Origin: Calothrix membranacea FACHB-236
Lineage (GTDB): Bacteria > Cyanobacteriota > Cyanobacteriia > Cyanobacteriales > Nostocaceae
Reading direction: 5' to 3'
Length of the DNA stretch: 64,000 bases
Assembly: GCF_014696315.1 (NCBI RefSeq)
Contig: NZ_JACJPX010000007.1
Location: 114,361 to 178,360 of the forward strand
Shown: piece by piece, positions 8,963 to 16,735 of the stretch
How the letters are laid out: each line of letters starts with the position of its first letter
Numbering within the stretch: position 1 is the first letter of the stretch
Made by a program: the position numbers and the translations under genes
Notes under the pieces: model-generated
Databases searched by the model: none
What the model was told of the DNA's origin: nothing
Seen by the model: only the letters and a program-made list of their open reading frames with translations

Positions 8963-9736
8963 GTGCAAATCATCCACCTCGAACTGAAGCATATTGCGGG
9001 TGATTACGTAGAGTTACGGTATTTTGTTGATAATCCAAATCAGTATGAAAGGCGTAGAAGCTCTGCTTCTTGTCGTCAGACATCGCTCCCCCTGAAAGAA
9101 ATCGCTGATTTGATTGAATTGGCAGAGCGAGATTATTATGTTTCGGCGTTACCAGAAGATTATGCGGTAACTGGGCGGCGATTGTATAACTGGTTGGATG
9201 GAAGCGATCGCACTTTACAATCCCTATTAGATAACCATCGGCGCGAAGGCGTAGTATTAGCTATAAACACCGAACTTGTAGAGACGCGATTCATCGCGTC
9301 TTCACCAAGCGCGTCTCCACAAAGCCCGTCTCTATACCATCTACCTTGGGAAGTTTTGCATGATGGTACTAGCTTCCTGGTGCAACGTGTCCCGGCTATT
9401 GTCCCCGTGCGGTGGGTGTCAGATAGCAAGGTAAAAAAATTGACTATTGACGGAGAACCAGAAAACCGAGCGCTCAATGTTTTATTTATGGCGACTTCGC
9501 CCTTGAATGTCGAACCTGTGCTGGATTTTGAGGCAGAGGAAGGACGGATTCTTAAAGCGACAGCGCGACAACCTTTAGCCTTGACAGTGGAAGAAAGCGG
9601 CTGTTTGTCGGAGTTGGGTTATTTAGTCAGGGCGAACGCATCTAAAGTATACTTGGTGACTACTGAAATTGAGAATCAACGGAAAAATCAGCATTTATCA
9701 TTTGAACCACTGTCCAAACCTCAAAGCGATCGCTAA
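8963..9736 (+). CDS. N-terminal fragment of the broken CHAT protein
   Basis: 257 codons from a GTG at 8963 to a TAA supplied by the inserted element. Residues 1-222 are native sequence; the last 35 residues (from RANASKVYL on) translate the element. The N-terminal region (residues 1-130, YVELRYFVDNPNQYERR) is the extension that precedes CHAT in these proteins. The first part of the CHAT fold follows (YHLPWEVLHDG, FLVQRVPAIVPVRW, then ALNVLFMATSP). Residues about 105-122 (ETRFIASSPSASPQSPS) are encoded by a REP. It lacks the catalytic His and Cys. AGGA five bases before GTG is a weak ribosome binding site. Confidence 0.55.
   Translation: MQIIHLELKHIAGDYVELRYFVDNPNQYERRRSSASCRQTSLPLKEIADLIELAERDYYVSALPEDYAVTGRRLYNWLDGSDRTLQSLLDNHRREGVVLAINTELVETRFIASSPSASPQSPSLYHLPWEVLHDGTSFLVQRVPAIVPVRWVSDSKVKKLTIDGEPENRALNVLFMATSPLNVEPVLDFEAEEGRILKATARQPLALTVEESGCLSELGYLVRANASKVYLVTTEIENQRKNQHLSFEPLSKPQSDR
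9276..9330 (-). repeat. REP copy inside the CHAT coding sequence
   Basis: The exact 28-bp REP lies at 9276-9303, in minus orientation relative to the copy at 8872. It is followed by two degenerate half-copies (GCGCGTCTCCACAA, CCCGTCTCTA) to 9330. It is read through in frame and adds a Ser/Pro-rich loop just before the conserved YHLPWEVLHD of CHAT. Confidence 0.85.
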
Positions 9737-9824
9737 AATCTTTGTCAATAAGCATGGCTTAATGCGATTATTTTTGAGCCTATTGAGAATGGTCTAGCCT
9801 TATTGACATGATGCGGCCGCCCTA
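9628..9824. mobile_element. 197-bp MITE with 10-bp target duplication
   Basis: Ends are CAGGGCGAACGCATC (9628-9642) and, inverted, TAGGGCGGCCGCATC (9810-9824): 12 of 15 match. GTTATTTAGT flanks it exactly on both sides (9618-9627, 9825-9834). No transposase fits in 197 bp, so it is non-autonomous. CAGGG-type ends and a 10-bp duplication resemble ISAs1- or IS4-family elements; that assignment is inference. Excision with one duplication restores the codons for GYLVDGYDRDYFDVLHLTGHA across the junction. Confidence 0.88.
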
Positions 9825-9913
9825 GTTATTTAGTTGATGGTTACGACAGAGATTATTTTGATGTTTTACACCTGACTGGTCATGCTACTTTACAAGATGG
9901 ACAACCGCGCTTT

Positions 9914-12349
9914 GTGACAGAAACCCTCACAGGTGAAGCTTACTATGCTAGTGCCGCAGATATCGCCCAAGAATTACAATTTCGACTGCCTAAACTGATT
10001 TTCCTGTCTGGTTGTCGCACTGGACAAGCTGGCAATGGAGGTGATGTACCTTCGATGGCGGAAGAATTGCTGCAAGCTGGTGCGAAGGCGGTTTTGGGTT
10101 GGGGACAAAAGGTTTTAGATCCAGAAGCGACGGCTGCGGCGGCGGCTTTGTATCAGGAATTAGCGGCGGGGAAGCAAATTGTCGAGGCTGTTGCTAGTAC
10201 TTACCAAGTATTAATTAAGAATCAAGCGCGGGATTGGCATTTGTTGCGGCTGTATGCAGCAGGTGATTTACCCAGTGCATTAGTTACACCCTTGCGGACT
10301 CGTGGACGGAAACCAGCACCACCGCCTTCTGTGACTACCCAGTTTTTAGATTTGGCGGGTAAGGTGAAAGTCCCGACGCGAGAAAGTTTTGTTGGTCGTC
10401 GCCGTCAGTTGCAAAATTGTTTAAGGGTACTGACGCAATCTCCCGATGAAATTGGGGTGTTGATTCATGGGATGGGCGGTTTGGGTAAAAGTAGTTTAGC
10501 AGCTAGGCTGTGCGACAGATTGCCGAATTTTGAGCGTGTTGTGTGGGTAGGAAGAATTGATGAAGGTAATTTGGTGAATCGGTTGGCGGAACAGTTGGAT
10601 GATAACGAACAACGTAAAAGCTTACAAAATTACGAAGAAGAATTGAAATTTCGCTTGCGGAGAGTTTTGCAGCAATTGCATGAGGGTGGAAAGTCGTTTT
10701 TGTTGGTGCTGGATGACTTTGAGGTGAATTTAGCACCCCGCAATGAGAGTTATGTGTTGCAAGCGGAAGCAGCAGAGGTGTTGAAAGCTGTAGTTTGGGC
10801 GATTAGAGAAAATTACACATCCCACCGCATCATTATTACTTGCCGTTACGATTTTGAATTTAGCCAGTTGCAGCATTTCTACAAGCAGCCGTTGGATGGA
10901 CTGCAAGGCGCAGATTTGCGAAAAAAGTTTAATCGCCTCACAGCTTTTGGTGATAAATCTCAGATTGATGAGGCGTTGAAGTTACAGGCGCAGAAGTTGG
11001 CGGATGGGAATCCCCGGTTGTTGGAATGGTTGGATAAGATTCTGCAAAATACAACAGTTGATCGAGCAGCAATTTTGCAGAGGTTAGCAGCAGATCCGGT
11101 GGAGTTGCGAGAGCAAGTTTTGGCTGAGGCGCTGCTGCAGCAGATGGATGAAACTATGCGAGAGATGTTGTCACGGGGTTTGGTGTTTGAGTTACCTGTA
11201 CCAAGGGAAGCGTTAGCCGCAGTTTGTGAGAATATCCCTTGTTTGGAACATTATATTAATCGGGCGGTGGCGTTGGGGTTGTTAGAAGTCAGCCATGATG
11301 AGGCGTTGCGTGTGCCGCGTATTTTGCCTGTGCAATTAGCGGGAGATGGGGAGGGTTTGTCTAAGCAAGCGGCTGAGGTGTTGTATCGCCTGTGGTGGGA
11401 AGAGGCGGGAACTAGAACAGAGGAACAAGGCTTAGAAATTCATCGGCTGGCGTTGCGAGGGAAGGTAAACAAGATTGCAGTGGAATTGGCAGCGAAGTTG
11501 GCAAGGTTTTTGAGCCATCAAAGTCGTTGTCGAAAAGTTGTGCAATTGTGTAAATCAACTCTAGAACTTGTTGAAAATCACTTCATTTTAAATGAGTTAG
11601 CTTACTGTGAACAACAACAAGGTGAAGTGAATAAAGCTCAAGAGCATTATCAAAAAGCTCTTGCAATCAGTCAACAAACCGGTGACATCCAAGGTCAGAT
11701 AGCGACTTTAAACAATTTGGGAACTCTCAATGTTAATAGAGGAGAAATTGGTGAAGCAATCGCTTTTTATCAAAAAGCCCTTGCAATCAGTCAACAAATC
11801 GGCGATATCCAAGGTCAGGCGGCGACGTTGAACAACTTGGGAATGCTCAAAGCCAATCGCGGCGAAATCACTGAAGTGATCTCTCTATATCAGCAATCCC
11901 TGACTCTTACAGAACAAATTGGCGACATCCAAACTAAGTCAAGAACATTGAACAACTTAGGGGCACTCAAAGCCGATAGAGGAGAAAAAGAGGAAGCCAT
12001 CACCCTTTATGAACAATCGCTTGTTCTCTCAAAGCAAATCGGCGATGTTCAAGGTCAGGCGATAACGTTGCACGAAATAGGAAGACTCAAAGCCAATAAG
12101 GGAGAAATAAACTACGCGATCGCCCTTTTTCAACAATCCTTGGCGCTCAATGAACAAATCGGCAATGTCCAAGGTATGGCAATGACGTTGTGGTGGTTAG
12201 GTACTATAGCGGCACAAAAGAGTAATTACAATCAAGCAATAGATTATTTGCAGCCAGCCTTGGAGATATTACAGCGTATCCAATCGCCTCATGCTGAAGC
12301 GGTTAGGCAAATGGTAGCGAGAATACAAGGGTTAATTGGTAATTCGTAA
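9914..12349 (+). CDS. C-terminal fragment: CHAT remnant, NB-ARC NTPase, TPR repeats
   Basis: 811 codons from the first usable start (GTG at 9914) after the insertion. Residues 1-130 are the second half of CHAT with Cys34 (SGCRTG) but without the His. Residues about 150-400 form the STAND/NB-ARC NTPase: P-loop HGMGGLGKSS near 186-195, Walker B FLLVLDDFE near 260, sensor-like IIITCRYDF near 300. A helical winged-helix-like linker follows, then TPRs from about 560 to 790 with the repeated pattern YQKALAISQQ.GDIQGQ..TLNNLG. If translated alone it would be a catalytically dead STAND-TPR protein. The TPR units are very similar to each other, which suggests recent duplication. Confidence 0.75.
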   Translation: MTETLTGEAYYASAADIAQELQFRLPKLIFLSGCRTGQAGNGGDVPSMAEELLQAGAKAVLGWGQKVLDPEATAAAAALYQELAAGKQIVEAVASTYQVLIKNQARDWHLLRLYAAGDLPSALVTPLRTRGRKPAPPPSVTTQFLDLAGKVKVPTRESFVGRRRQLQNCLRVLTQSPDEIGVLIHGMGGLGKSSLAARLCDRLPNFERVVWVGRIDEGNLVNRLAEQLDDNEQRKSLQNYEEELKFRLRRVLQQLHEGGKSFLLVLDDFEVNLAPRNESYVLQAEAAEVLKAVVWAIRENYTSHRIIITCRYDFEFSQLQHFYKQPLDGLQGADLRKKFNRLTAFGDKSQIDEALKLQAQKLADGNPRLLEWLDKILQNTTVDRAAILQRLAADPVELREQVLAEALLQQMDETMREMLSRGLVFELPVPREALAAVCENIPCLEHYINRAVALGLLEVSHDEALRVPRILPVQLAGDGEGLSKQAAEVLYRLWWEEAGTRTEEQGLEIHRLALRGKVNKIAVELAAKLARFLSHQSRCRKVVQLCKSTLELVENHFILNELAYCEQQQGEVNKAQEHYQKALAISQQTGDIQGQIATLNNLGTLNVNRGEIGEAIAFYQKALAISQQIGDIQGQAATLNNLGMLKANRGEITEVISLYQQSLTLTEQIGDIQTKSRTLNNLGALKADRGEKEEAITLYEQSLVLSKQIGDVQGQAITLHEIGRLKANKGEINYAIALFQQSLALNEQIGNVQGMAMTLWWLGTIAAQKSNYNQAIDYLQPALEILQRIQSPHAEAVRQMVARIQGLIGNS

Positions 12350-12352
12350 TTT

Positions 12353-12447
12353 GTCTTTGCGAACGGAACGAAGTGCAGTGAAGCAATCGCGAGGGCTGGG
12401 ATTGCTTCTCTTCGAGACGCTAACGCGAACGCTTAGCTCGCAATGAC
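12353..12447. repeat. Palindromic intergenic repeat after the CHAT gene
   Basis: GAAGCAATC (12380-12388) and GATTGCTTC (12400-12408) form a perfect 9-bp stem. The outer parts TTGCGA and CTCGCAA also pair. This looks like the common Nostocales repeat with GAAGCAATC arms and CTCGCAATGACA end. It could serve as a terminator, although there is no U-run. Confidence 0.55.
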
Positions 12448-12526
12448 AGCGATAATTCAACTTGATTGTGCTGGGTGCGATCGCCGATTTTGCCTTAAGC
12501 TAACTTATCCACCAGCCTTTGATACT

Positions 12527-12767
12527 CATTAATGAGGCTCGGAAGCTCGTGAATGAAGTTCAGAAGTTCATTAATGAGGCTCGGAAGCTCGTGAATGAAG
12601 TTCAGAAGTTCATTAATGAGGCTCGGAAGCTCGTGAATGAGGCTCAGAAGTTCATTAATGAGGCTCGGAAGCTCGTGAATGAGGCTCGGAAGTTCATTAA
12701 TGAGGCTCAGAAGCTCGTGAATGAGGCTCGGAAGCTCATTAATGAGGCTCGGAAGTTCATTAATGAG
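12527..12767. repeat. 21-bp tandem repeat array (11 units plus partial)
   Basis: Eleven 21-bp units start at 12527. Two alternate, CATTAATGAGGCTCGGAAGCT and CGTGAATGAGGCTCAGAAGTT-like, giving a 42-bp super-period in the first half. AGCCTTTGATA flanks both ends (12514 and 12766). Because 21 is a multiple of three, the array is open (12519-12890) and would encode a heptad NEARKLV/NEVQKFI. I do not call it a gene: the only start is TTG and the flanks show no coding character. Confidence 0.85.
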
Positions 12768-13176
12768 CCTTTGATATTTGTTTACCTACTTTTTAGGCTA
12801 GTACTTGGGTTATCCTACCTTGCGATCGCCCCAATTCAGCCCGCAGCAAATTCTAAACTAAAGAATCTGGCATCCTCTAGCATCAATTAGCACATCTTAT
12901 CTTCATCACGTCCGATAAATTTTGTCAATCAATCGCCAGCTTTGTGCATCTAATTATCACTATTTATTGTGATTTTACCCAAATTTGTAATATGCGATCG
13001 CCTGTAGTGAAACAGATATTTTGAACAGGATTAAAATGCGATCGTTTTTTGATTGCAAAGATGAATAGCTTTGGTTTTTGTGGAAATAATTCCGCATTTT
13101 TTGGGTTGGCGATTAGATAAATGCGAGGCAATAATTACATGATTATAAATTCTTTGCATTAATCAAAGATGTAATC
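12768..13176. other. Intergenic region before the RAYT gene
   Basis: About 400 bp of AT-rich DNA with two HIP1-like sites. No gene, RNA or further REP copy was recognised; it presumably holds the RAYT promoter. Confidence 0.45.
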
Positions 13177-13833
13177 ATGAATAATTCTCATCCTCAACCA
13201 AATAATAATCAACCTAAATACAACGGTAAATATCGAGTTGATTCTACACGTTTGCCAGCATGGAATTATGCAACTAATGGTGCATATTTTCTGACTATTT
13301 GCACGAAGGGTAAACAATGCTTTTTTGGTGAGGTTGTGCAGGGGAAAATGCAGTTATCACAAGTTGGAGAGGTTGCACGAAGGTTGTGGGGTGAGATTCC
13401 TCATCAGTTTTCTAATTGTGATATTGATGTGTTTTGCGTTATGCCTAATCATATTCACGGGATTCTTATACTTAATCAAACGCAAATGGAATCGGTGAAT
13501 TCGGAAGAAGGCGCGATGAATTTGATGAATCTGGAAGAAGACGCGATGAATGCACAGGAAGACGCGATGAATCGCGTCTCTACAAGAGGGGGGGTGACGG
13601 GGTTGTTTAATCCGATGTTGTCGAAAAATTCGGTTTCTAAAATTGTGCGGTGGTATAAGGGACGATGTACGTTTGAAATTAATCAAATTTATCAAGGTTT
13701 TGGATGGCAAGAACGGTTTTATGATGAAATAATTCGCAATCAATTCGCCTTGGATAAAATTCGACAATATATTATCGATAACCCAATCAATTGGGAACGC
13801 GATCGCGAACAACAACCCCATCCCCCCTTGTAG
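13177..13833 (+). CDS. REP-associated tyrosine transposase (RAYT, Y1/TnpA_REP family)
   Basis: A 218-residue single-strand transposase-like protein. The N-terminus has the usual RLPAWNYATNGAYFLTICTKG. The HUH metal-binding motif is CVMPNHIHGIL near residues 86-96, and the probable catalytic Tyr is in FGWQERFYDEIIRN near residue 188. RAYTs process REP hairpins. Residues about 109-136 (EEDAMN.AQEDAMNRVSTR) are encoded by in-frame REP copies in the loop between the HUH and Tyr motifs. The stop TAG at 13831 is itself part of another full REP that starts at 13828. The gene is single, flanked by REPs at its 3' side and by a tandem array upstream. It appears intact, though the REP-encoded insertion may alter activity. 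Confidence 0.85.
   Translation: MNNSHPQPNNNQPKYNGKYRVDSTRLPAWNYATNGAYFLTICTKGKQCFFGEVVQGKMQLSQVGEVARRLWGEIPHQFSNCDIDVFCVMPNHIHGILILNQTQMESVNSEEGAMNLMNLEEDAMNAQEDAMNRVSTRGGVTGLFNPMLSKNSVSKIVRWYKGRCTFEINQIYQGFGWQERFYDEIIRNQFALDKIRQYIIDNPINWERDREQQPHPPL
13503..13586 (+). repeat. REP copies inside the RAYT gene
   Basis: Three degenerate copies (GAAGGCGCGATGAAT, GAAGACGCGATGAAT and relatives) precede a full 28-bp REP at 13558-13585. All are in the coding frame of the RAYT. Confidence 0.85.
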
Positions 13834-13935
13834 AGACGCGATTCATCGCGTCTTCCTGTGCATTCATCGCGTCTTCTTCTTGAATAATCATCGCGTCTTA
13901 CTTGCCAATGATTCATCGCTTGCCAATGGATCATC
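13828..13935 (-). repeat. REP array between the RAYT and cyclase genes
   Basis: A full 28-bp REP at 13828-13855 is followed by degenerate copies (ATTCATCGCGTCTTC, AATCATCGCGTCTTA, ATTCATCGCTTGCC). It supplies the RAYT stop codon on the plus strand. On the minus strand it supplies the last 15 or so codons and the TGA of the cyclase gene. Confidence 0.85.
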
Positions 13936-16281
13936 GTTACAATTGGGATATTGATTCTCCAAAGAACTTGCATTGTATATTTGATCCAGCATCGCCCGCA
14001 CAGATGGCGGCAGGGCTGTAAAGTGAATGTAAAAACTGCCCTCTGCTGTCGGTTTTTCTAACACCTTGCCATAAAAATCTTCCCGTACTTCTTGAGGCAA
14101 ATTCTCATCCAGCAGAATCAGCTTGAGATTTGTTAGCGGCGGTAATTCGCCATCATGACTGTTGCACTGAATCAGCGCTTCCCGATGAGAAAGTTTGATA
14201 ATTTGGGCTTCATACCAGCGATCGCCTACGTGTTTGCTTTCTAAGGTGACGTACTGGAGTAAAATCGGCTCTGGTAGTTCGCGGAATTCTTCGGTGGATT
14301 TGGAGAGAAATAGGTTATGTTCTCCCCTTATACCGCTAATTTCATACAGATTAATGGGGTCTTTAACTCCTTTCATCTGTACTTGTTGCGTTCCTTCCAC
14401 CTGCACAATATCTCGCACTTCCGCTAAAACATCTTCGGAGACGATAATTTGTCCGCCAACGCTACAGGATTCTATGCGGTAGGCGAGGTTGATGTGATTC
14501 CCTACAACACCATATTTTGTCCGTTTTTCTGAGCCGATATTACCAACGACAACCTCGCCTGTATGGATACCAATCCCCATTTCGATTTCTGGGAAACCCC
14601 ATGCTTGCATTTGTTGGTTGACGGGAATCATGGCTTGTTGCATGGCTACAGCACAGGCGATCGCTCTTTCTGTATCATTGGCTCTCACGGTAGGCGCACC
14701 GAAGAATGTAAGAATCCCATCGCCCATGAATTCATCAATAGTACCTTCGTAGCGGGTAATTACTTCCGCCATATATTGCAGGTAAAAGTTGAGGATAGCG
14801 ATAACTTGCTCTGGAGATATGCGTTCTGATGTCGCTGTAAAGCCACGCAAATCCGAGACTAGAATAGTGATTTTCTGTCGCTTACCGCCTAACTCTAACC
14901 CTTGGGGACTTTCTAAGAGATTGCTAACAATCTCATCACTGAGGTAGCGTCCAAAAATTTTCCGAATCAGGGCATTTTTATTTTTCAATTCGCCGTTAAT
15001 TTTGGCGAGTGCTTGAGTGCGATCGCGTACTTTTTCTTCTAAAGTGGCAAACAATTCTTTTAGCTGTTTCGCCATGCTGGTGAAGGATTCAGCCAATTCG
15101 CTAATTTCATACGAGCCATCAACTGCTAGTTTTTGCTCCCAGTTTCCATCTGCTAGTCCTTTAGCAGCAGTATTCAAACGTTGAATCGGCTTGACAATCC
15201 ACAGGGATGTTTGCAGTCCCACCACCGTTGCAACGATCAGCGATAGCAGACACAAAACAACTGTCATGCGAGTGTTTTCGTGAATGCGCTTCATGAAATC
15301 TGCTTCTGGTACAACCACCGCAATTAAAACATCTAGCCCCCTACTATCTTTTAATGACGTAACCTGGAGAAATTGCCGTTCTCCTTGGATTTCAAAGTCT
15401 AGTAGTTGACTGCTGTGAATTTTGCTAAAGTTCCCAAATTTTCGCTCTAGATGTTTGGCACTTTGTTGGATAAGATAATTTTGGCTCTCAGAAGCTTTAA
15501 TTCGTTGCGTCTGGTTAGTCCGATTGCGATAGCTAGGATCGGGAGTAGATGTAGCCACTAGCAATCCCGAACGTTCCATAATAAACGTCTGTCCAGATGT
15601 ACCAATCTTGAGACTTTGTAGAAATGTGTTCACCTCAGAAAAAATAAAATCACTACCCAGAACCCCTTTGAGTTTTCCTTGCTTGTCATAGATGGGTTGA
15701 GCTGCGGTAATTGCCAGTCCTCCTGTACTAAAGTCGGGATAGATTGTACTCCAAATAGGTTTACCCGCAGCCACAGCTTCCTTGTACCAAGGGCGTTGTC
15801 TGGCATCAAAATTAGGAAGAGACTGGATGCGCTTTGTGCGATCGCCCTGTGCATTGGTTGCAAAGTATTGGTTGTATCCAGTAGTGCGATCGCGTTCCAT
15901 TACTTGCAAGTCACCACTGGCTAAACGTCTGGCTCCTAAATATTCACCTGTAACATTTCCGTAAAAGTTGTAGGTAATCACCGGAAATGTACGGATTTGC
16001 TGCCAAAAATACTTCTGCTTATATTGAGTATTGTGTTTATCTAACTCCCCTAATTCAATGGCATTGGCATTTAGCCGATTAATCAGATGGGGTGTTTCTA
16101 TATACACTAGTAGCTTATCCTTAACCCTGCCAGTCACCTCATCCCGGAGTTTGGTAGCGACTTCGTTGACTGCCCTTTGCCCATTGCGAAAGGAGAAATA
16201 TCCAGTTAGTCCGACAGCAGTAATCACCTGGAGTAGTGTGGATACAACAAAAATGACACGTAACGGCATTTTTCTATACAT
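13888..16281 (-). CDS. Membrane-bound class III adenylate/guanylate cyclase with sensor domain
   Basis: A 797-residue sensory cyclase. There is a TM helix near residues 8-30, an extracytoplasmic dCACHE-like region (about 35-335), a second TM (about 340-362), HAMP (about 362-420), a short coiled coil, and the catalytic domain (about 465-650). The C-terminal 110 residues resemble a PilZ-like unit. Metal-binding Asp residues are in ILVSDLRGFT and FMGDGIL. The base-specifying positions are not the canonical Lys and Asp/Thr: they read Glu in IDEFMGD and Gly in KYGVVGN, so cAMP versus cGMP cannot be inferred. The extreme C-terminus (DDPLASDESLASKTR) is translated REP DNA, so the ancestral stop has been lost. 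Confidence 0.85.
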   Translation of the reverse strand: MYRKMPLRVIFVVSTLLQVITAVGLTGYFSFRNGQRAVNEVATKLRDEVTGRVKDKLLVYIETPHLINRLNANAIELGELDKHNTQYKQKYFWQQIRTFPVITYNFYGNVTGEYLGARRLASGDLQVMERDRTTGYNQYFATNAQGDRTKRIQSLPNFDARQRPWYKEAVAAGKPIWSTIYPDFSTGGLAITAAQPIYDKQGKLKGVLGSDFIFSEVNTFLQSLKIGTSGQTFIMERSGLLVATSTPDPSYRNRTNQTQRIKASESQNYLIQQSAKHLERKFGNFSKIHSSQLLDFEIQGERQFLQVTSLKDSRGLDVLIAVVVPEADFMKRIHENTRMTVVLCLLSLIVATVVGLQTSLWIVKPIQRLNTAAKGLADGNWEQKLAVDGSYEISELAESFTSMAKQLKELFATLEEKVRDRTQALAKINGELKNKNALIRKIFGRYLSDEIVSNLLESPQGLELGGKRQKITILVSDLRGFTATSERISPEQVIAILNFYLQYMAEVITRYEGTIDEFMGDGILTFFGAPTVRANDTERAIACAVAMQQAMIPVNQQMQAWGFPEIEMGIGIHTGEVVVGNIGSEKRTKYGVVGNHINLAYRIESCSVGGQIIVSEDVLAEVRDIVQVEGTQQVQMKGVKDPINLYEISGIRGEHNLFLSKSTEEFRELPEPILLQYVTLESKHVGDRWYEAQIIKLSHREALIQCNSHDGELPPLTNLKLILLDENLPQEVREDFYGKVLEKPTAEGSFYIHFTALPPSVRAMLDQIYNASSLENQYPNCNDDPLASDESLASKTR

Positions 16282-16735
16282 AAAACCAATTCTTAATTCG
16301 TAATTTTTAATTAATAAAGTCAGATTTTATCGGGTTTTGCCACATTTGAATCTGTTACTGAATCTTGGAGAATTGGTATATTTTGATGCGTAATTTTGCA
16401 CCAGTAAGTATCCTCCAGGTGAATATTCCTTTCTTTCAGGATTCCCAGATTAGGAGGTGATATTGCAGCAGATTGCAGAGGAGGCAGTCCCGATGAAACA
16501 AGTTTCATAGCCAAGTATGAAAGTGGAACTGGGATTTTACTCAGTACTCAGCACTCAGCACTCAGCACTTTCAAGTCAGAGGGGTTTGGGGGATGAGGGG
16601 GATGAGGAGGAGTATGAAATAACCAACACCCAACACCAATTACCAATTACCAATTACCAATTACCAATTACCAATTACCAATTACCAATTACCAACGCCC
16701 CATGCCCCATGCCCAATGCCCCATGCCCCATTCCC
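16282..16735. other. Intergenic region rich in STRRs
   Basis: The first 240 bp show no gene; a 64-codon minus frame at 16320-16514 lacks support. From 16534 on the region is CAGCACT units and low-complexity purines, followed by the CCAATTA array described next. Confidence 0.5.
16636..16735. repeat. CCAATTA and CCCCATG tandem repeats
   Basis: Eight perfect CCAATTA heptamers (16636-16691) are followed by a run of CCCCATG / CCCAATG heptamers reaching the recJ stop codon. These are typical Nostocales STRRs. Confidence 0.9.

Larger units (their letters stand above)
8963..12349 (+). pseudogene. Interrupted CHAT / NB-ARC / TPR conflict-system effector
   Basis: Both halves lie in the same frame, and the 197-bp element plus duplicated target (207 bp) is a multiple of three, but it brings in stops at 9734 and 9809. 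Without it the product would be about 1059 residues. The order would be N-terminal region, CHAT protease-like domain (LYHLPWEVLHDG; catalytic His in HLTGHA at codon 9881; Cys in SGCRTG at codon 10013), a STAND/NB-ARC NTPase and at least five TPRs. In established conflict systems the CHAT domain is a caspase-like peptidase, the NTPase is the switch and the TPRs sense the trigger. Here the His is separated from any start codon, so the allele is predicted inactive. A REP also inserts 20-odd codons at 9276-9330. Confidence 0.8.

Noticed and set aside
8355..8973. Minus-strand frames of 126-148 codons opposite the EACC1-like gene
   Set aside because: They mirror the plus-strand gene and the REP array; the translation is His/Ile/Arg low complexity from the repeats.
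12519..12890. 123-codon plus-strand open frame of heptad repeats
   Set aside because: It is the translation of a 21-bp tandem array, with a TTG start, no ribosome binding site and an unrelated tail. Kept as a repeat and as a finding only.
16636..16735. Possible CRISPR array
   Set aside because: Units are contiguous 7-mers without spacers, typical STRRs. No cas genes are present.
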